Assembly: GCA_026713745.1 (NCBI GenBank)
Contig: JAPONU010000090.1
Span: 1 to 16,397, forward strand
Length of the DNA: 16,397 bases
Origin: a bacterium
Lineage (GTDB): Bacteria; Actinomycetota; Acidimicrobiia; Acidimicrobiales; CATQHL01
Reading direction: 5' to 3'
In this document: piece after piece, positions 13,888 to 16,397 of the stretch
Position numbering within the stretch: position 1 is the stretch's first letter
Layout of the letters: the number at the start of each line of letters is the position of its first letter
The notes under the pieces: model-generated
Databases searched by the model: none
Told to the model about the DNA's origin: nothing
Seen by the model: the letters and a program-made list of their open reading frames with translations, nothing else
Program-made: the position numbers and the translations under genes

Positions 13888-14823
13888 GTGAACTCTCCCA
13901 GCGAGACCCCAGCATCCAGCGGAGCGGACCACTTCTCCGCTCCCCGGCCGCGGGGTGCCGCCGATCCCGCCGACAGCCTCATCCAACCCGGCGCGGACTG
14001 GCAGGAGGCCGGCGAGTCCTACGGTGACATCGGCTACGCCACCGCCGGCGGTATCGCCAAACTCACGATCCAACGCCCGGAGGTCCGCAACGCCTTCCGC
14101 CCCCAGACGCTGTTCGAGTTGGCCGACGCCCTCAACCGGGCGCGCGACGACGACAGCGTCGGGGCGGTGATCCTCTGTGGCGCGGGCGACCTGGCGTTCT
14201 GCTCGGGCGGCGACCAGCGCATCAGGGGCGACGACGGCTATATGGGTGACGACGAGGTCGCCGGCAAGGGCATCGGTCGTCTCAACGTGCTGGACCTGCA
14301 GGTTCAGATCCGGCGCACCCCCAAGCCGGTGGTCGCCATGGTGGCCGGCTACGCCATCGGTGGCGGCCACGTGCTGCACATCGTGTGCGACCTCACCATC
14401 GCCGCAGACAACGCCGTCTTCGGCCAGACCGGCCCGCGGGTGGGCTCCTTCGACGGCGGCTACGGATCAGGGCTGCTGGCCCGTCACGTCGGCCAGAAGA
14501 AGGCGCGGGAGATCTGGTACCTGTGCCGCCAGTACGGCGCCACCGAGGCCCTGGACATGGGGTTGGTCAACGAGGTCGTGCCGCTCGAGGAACTCGAGGT
14601 CGAGACGGTGCGCTGGTGCCGGCGCATGCTGGAGCACTCGCCGCTGGCGCTGCGGATGCTGAAGGCCTCCATGAACGCCGCCGACGACGGCCTCGCCGGC
14701 ATCCAGCAACTTGCCGGCGACGCCACCCTGCTCTTCTACCAGACCTCCGAGGCCCAGCACGGCCGGGACAGCTACGTGAACAGGACACCCCCCGATTTCA
14801 GCCAGTTCCCCCGCCGTCCCTGA
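13888..14823 (+). CDS. menB: 1,4-Dihydroxy-2-naphthoyl-CoA synthase (MenB)
   Basis: The 311-residue crotonase-fold enzyme closes the naphthoate ring of o-succinylbenzoyl-CoA. It closely follows E. coli MenB: FCSGGDQRIRG (104-114), LNVLDLQVQIRRTPKPVVAM (132-151), GYAIGGGHVLH (154-164) with the oxyanion glycines, DLTIAADNAVFGQTGP (168-183), VGSFDGGYG (185-193) and KKAREIWYLCRQY (204-216). Q180-T181-G182 and W210 match the bicarbonate-binding set of type I MenB, so bicarbonate dependence is inferred. The first 40 residues are a Pro/Ser/Ala-rich extension before the conserved domain. It follows menC after 163 bases in the same direction but may have its own promoter. menE, needed to make its substrate, is not in the window. 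Confidence 0.96.
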   Translation: MNSPSETPASSGADHFSAPRPRGAADPADSLIQPGADWQEAGESYGDIGYATAGGIAKLTIQRPEVRNAFRPQTLFELADALNRARDDDSVGAVILCGAGDLAFCSGGDQRIRGDDGYMGDDEVAGKGIGRLNVLDLQVQIRRTPKPVVAMVAGYAIGGGHVLHIVCDLTIAADNAVFGQTGPRVGSFDGGYGSGLLARHVGQKKAREIWYLCRQYGATEALDMGLVNEVVPLEELEVETVRWCRRMLEHSPLALRMLKASMNAADDGLAGIQQLAGDATLLFYQTSEAQHGRDSYVNRTPPDFSQFPRRP

Positions 14824-14869
14824 CGAGTGTCCGAACGGCCCGCGAACACGCCGAGCGGACCGCGGAGGC

Positions 14870-16397
14870 TCACTTGACCTTGAGGCGCAGTTCGCTGTAG
14901 TCGCTCGGAATCAGGCAGATACCGGTGGCTGTCCCGAGGCTCTCGAGGGGGCAGGGATAGCGGAAGGAAATCGGCTGCAGCGAGTCGCCCATGGCCCACT
15001 TCCCGGGGGCGAGCGAGCCCGGCAGCATGAACGGCAGGTCCACCGGTCCGAGGTTCTCCAGCGCTGCGAAGATGTCGGCGCGCGTGGGATTCGGGCCGGC
15101 GTCGTAGAGGGCGCGGAGGGCCACCCGGTACTCGCTGCAGATGAGGGCCAGAATCCCGTACTTGTTGGTCCCGACCGGGTCGCGCGGGTCGAAGTCCTCG
15201 CCTGTCGACGAGTTCTCCCGGTACTCCCGCATACACATCTCATCGAAGGCGGCCGGACTCCAGTCCGGATCCCGGAAGCGGCCCGTGTCGATGCCCACCA
15301 GCAGGATCGCGCCGTCGTAGAGTTCGCCCGCCGCCGCGCCACCGAACGTGACGATCAGGCCGGCCACCACCTCGTTGCCCTGGCTGTTGAAGTCGGAGTT
15401 GTAGAACTGCACATCGCCGGGCTCGAATCCCCGGGCCACCATCTCGGTGATGTACGACGGCAGCGAGACCGGGTTGAGCGTGGGGAACAGCACCTCCACG
15501 CCCTCGTCAACGAGGCGCTGGACCGACTCGGACATGCCGCCGACACAGATGGACGTGCCGTCGCAGTCGATGACGTCGAAGACGGCCACGTCCACACCGG
15601 CCGCTTCCAGGGTCGCCACCAGGCTGGCCTCGACCGCCTCGGCCTCGCCGGGCGTGCTGGGGGCCACGACGCCGACCCGACGACCCTCGAGGGCGCCGGT
15701 GTCGATGGCGTAGTTGGCGAGGGCGGTCAGGATCTCCTCCAGCGTGGTGGTGGTTGTGAGCAGGCGCCCGCCGCCCCGCGCCATGTACTCCTGCGGCAGG
15801 GCCTCGTGGCTGATGAACGCGGAATCGTGCTCCTCGGTGACGCAGAGCATGGCGGTGCCCTGAAAAGTCGTGGTGTTCATCACGATGACGGCGTCATGGC
15901 CCTCCGTGGCCTCGATGCAGGCGGCGTTGCGCAGCGTGTCGATGTCCACGCCTCCACCGCCCAGAGCCGACACCTCCACCAGCCCTAGATCGATCTGGCG
16001 TCCCCACACACCGCCGCAGCGCTCGTTGACGATGCGAGTGAACACCTCGAACATGTCCGCCGGGTCGCCGACGTCGACGCCCAGGCCGAGACCAATGAGT
16101 TCCTCGATCTTCGAGCGCATGTGCACGAAGGTGATTGTGTCGGCCGCGATGCCCGGACCGGTTGCCCGGAGCGCCTCCTCCGGCGGGCCGTGGGGAAGGC
16201 AGAAGGCCTCGAGAGAACCGAACGGGTGGTTGCGGTCGAAGCCCCGCTGGAAGTCGGCGAAGACGCCGCCCCGGGGATCATCGTAGAAGTTGGGAGGCGG
16301 CCCACTGTCGGCGCTCCCGTCAGGTCCCGGCTCGGCGGGGTCGCCGCTCCCGGAGGGATCCCCGGCGATCTCGGGGGCGGCGGGCACCGTCTCGAAT
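14870..16397 (-). CDS. ABC transporter substrate-binding protein (type 1 periplasmic-binding fold), 5' partial
   Basis: The frame is open through the right edge, where Phe-Glu-Thr precede a GTG at 16387, so the true start and any signal peptide or lipobox lie outside. About 505 residues after that GTG are visible. They begin with a Pro/Gly/Asp/Ser-rich linker typical of surface lipoproteins. A core like branched-chain amino acid-binding proteins follows, with RIVNERCGGVWGRQIDLGLV (118-137), then GRRVGVVAPSTPGEAEAVEA and VDEGVEVLFPTLNPVSLPSY, in which two Rossmann-like halves are recognisable. Ten cysteines are spread through the mature part, consistent with disulfides outside the membrane. 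No permease or ATPase gene is in view and the ligand is unknown. It is convergent with menB, with a 46-base gap that shows no convincing terminator. Confidence 0.8.
   Translation of the reverse strand, partial: FETVPAAPEIAGDPSGSGDPAEPGPDGSADSGPPPNFYDDPRGGVFADFQRGFDRNHPFGSLEAFCLPHGPPEEALRATGPGIAADTITFVHMRSKIEELIGLGLGVDVGDPADMFEVFTRIVNERCGGVWGRQIDLGLVEVSALGGGGVDIDTLRNAACIEATEGHDAVIVMNTTTFQGTAMLCVTEEHDSAFISHEALPQEYMARGGGRLLTTTTTLEEILTALANYAIDTGALEGRRVGVVAPSTPGEAEAVEASLVATLEAAGVDVAVFDVIDCDGTSICVGGMSESVQRLVDEGVEVLFPTLNPVSLPSYITEMVARGFEPGDVQFYNSDFNSQGNEVVAGLIVTFGGAAAGELYDGAILLVGIDTGRFRDPDWSPAAFDEMCMREYRENSSTGEDFDPRDPVGTNKYGILALICSEYRVALRALYDAGPNPTRADIFAALENLGPVDLPFMLPGSLAPGKWAMGDSLQPISFRYPCPLESLGTATGICLIPSDYSELRLKVK

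Noticed and set aside
14824..14869. GTCCG/CGGAC pair as a terminator between menB and the binding-protein gene
   Set aside because: The five-base stem has a loop of more than 20 bases and no T tract, which is not enough to call a terminator.

Overview
The window is high-GC DNA with many GTG starts, GTGA stop/start overlaps between adjacent genes, and a nicotinamidase closely resembling mycobacterial PncA. This points to an actinobacterium. An Acidimicrobiia-like, possibly marine, lineage is my inference from the mix of a sulfatase, an ABC substrate-binding protein and menaquinone genes; it is not proven by the sequence. No rRNA, tRNA, CRISPR array or insertion sequence was seen.

Layout, left to right. 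(1) Positions 1-1284, minus strand: an OLD/AAA_21-like ATPase, with a partial TOPRIM-like DUF3226-type gene starting one base after its stop and running off the left edge. The pair has the architecture of two-gene ATPase plus TOPRIM defence modules and looks less GC-rich than the rest. (2) Positions 1550-4119, minus strand: a low-specificity L-threonine aldolase followed by a formylglycine-type sulfatase, joined by a GTGA overlap and apparently read from a leaderless promoter. (3) Positions 4276-5926, plus strand: an unidentified eight-helix membrane protein and a short degenerate family-2 glycosyltransferase-like protein. (4) Positions 5952-9045, minus strand: an M23 peptidase with a coiled coil, then pncB and pncA, all joined by GTGA overlaps. 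The last two carry nicotinamide through nicotinate to nicotinate mononucleotide. (5) Positions 9161-14823, plus strand: the menaquinone genes menF, menD, menC and menB, preceded by a TATACT promoter element and a possible leaderless 34-codon ORF. (6) Positions 14870-16397, minus strand: an extracellular ABC solute-binding protein cut by the right edge.

The men genes encode chorismate to isochorismate (MenF), to SEPHCHC (MenD), then o-succinylbenzoate synthesis (MenC) and naphthoate ring closure (MenB). MenH, MenE, the thioesterase, MenA and the methylase are not in this window.

The items most worth a second look are the edge ATPase/DUF3226 pair, a perfect 30-bp palindrome inside pncB, the leaderless small ORF ahead of menF, and the membrane protein/degenerate glycosyltransferase pair.
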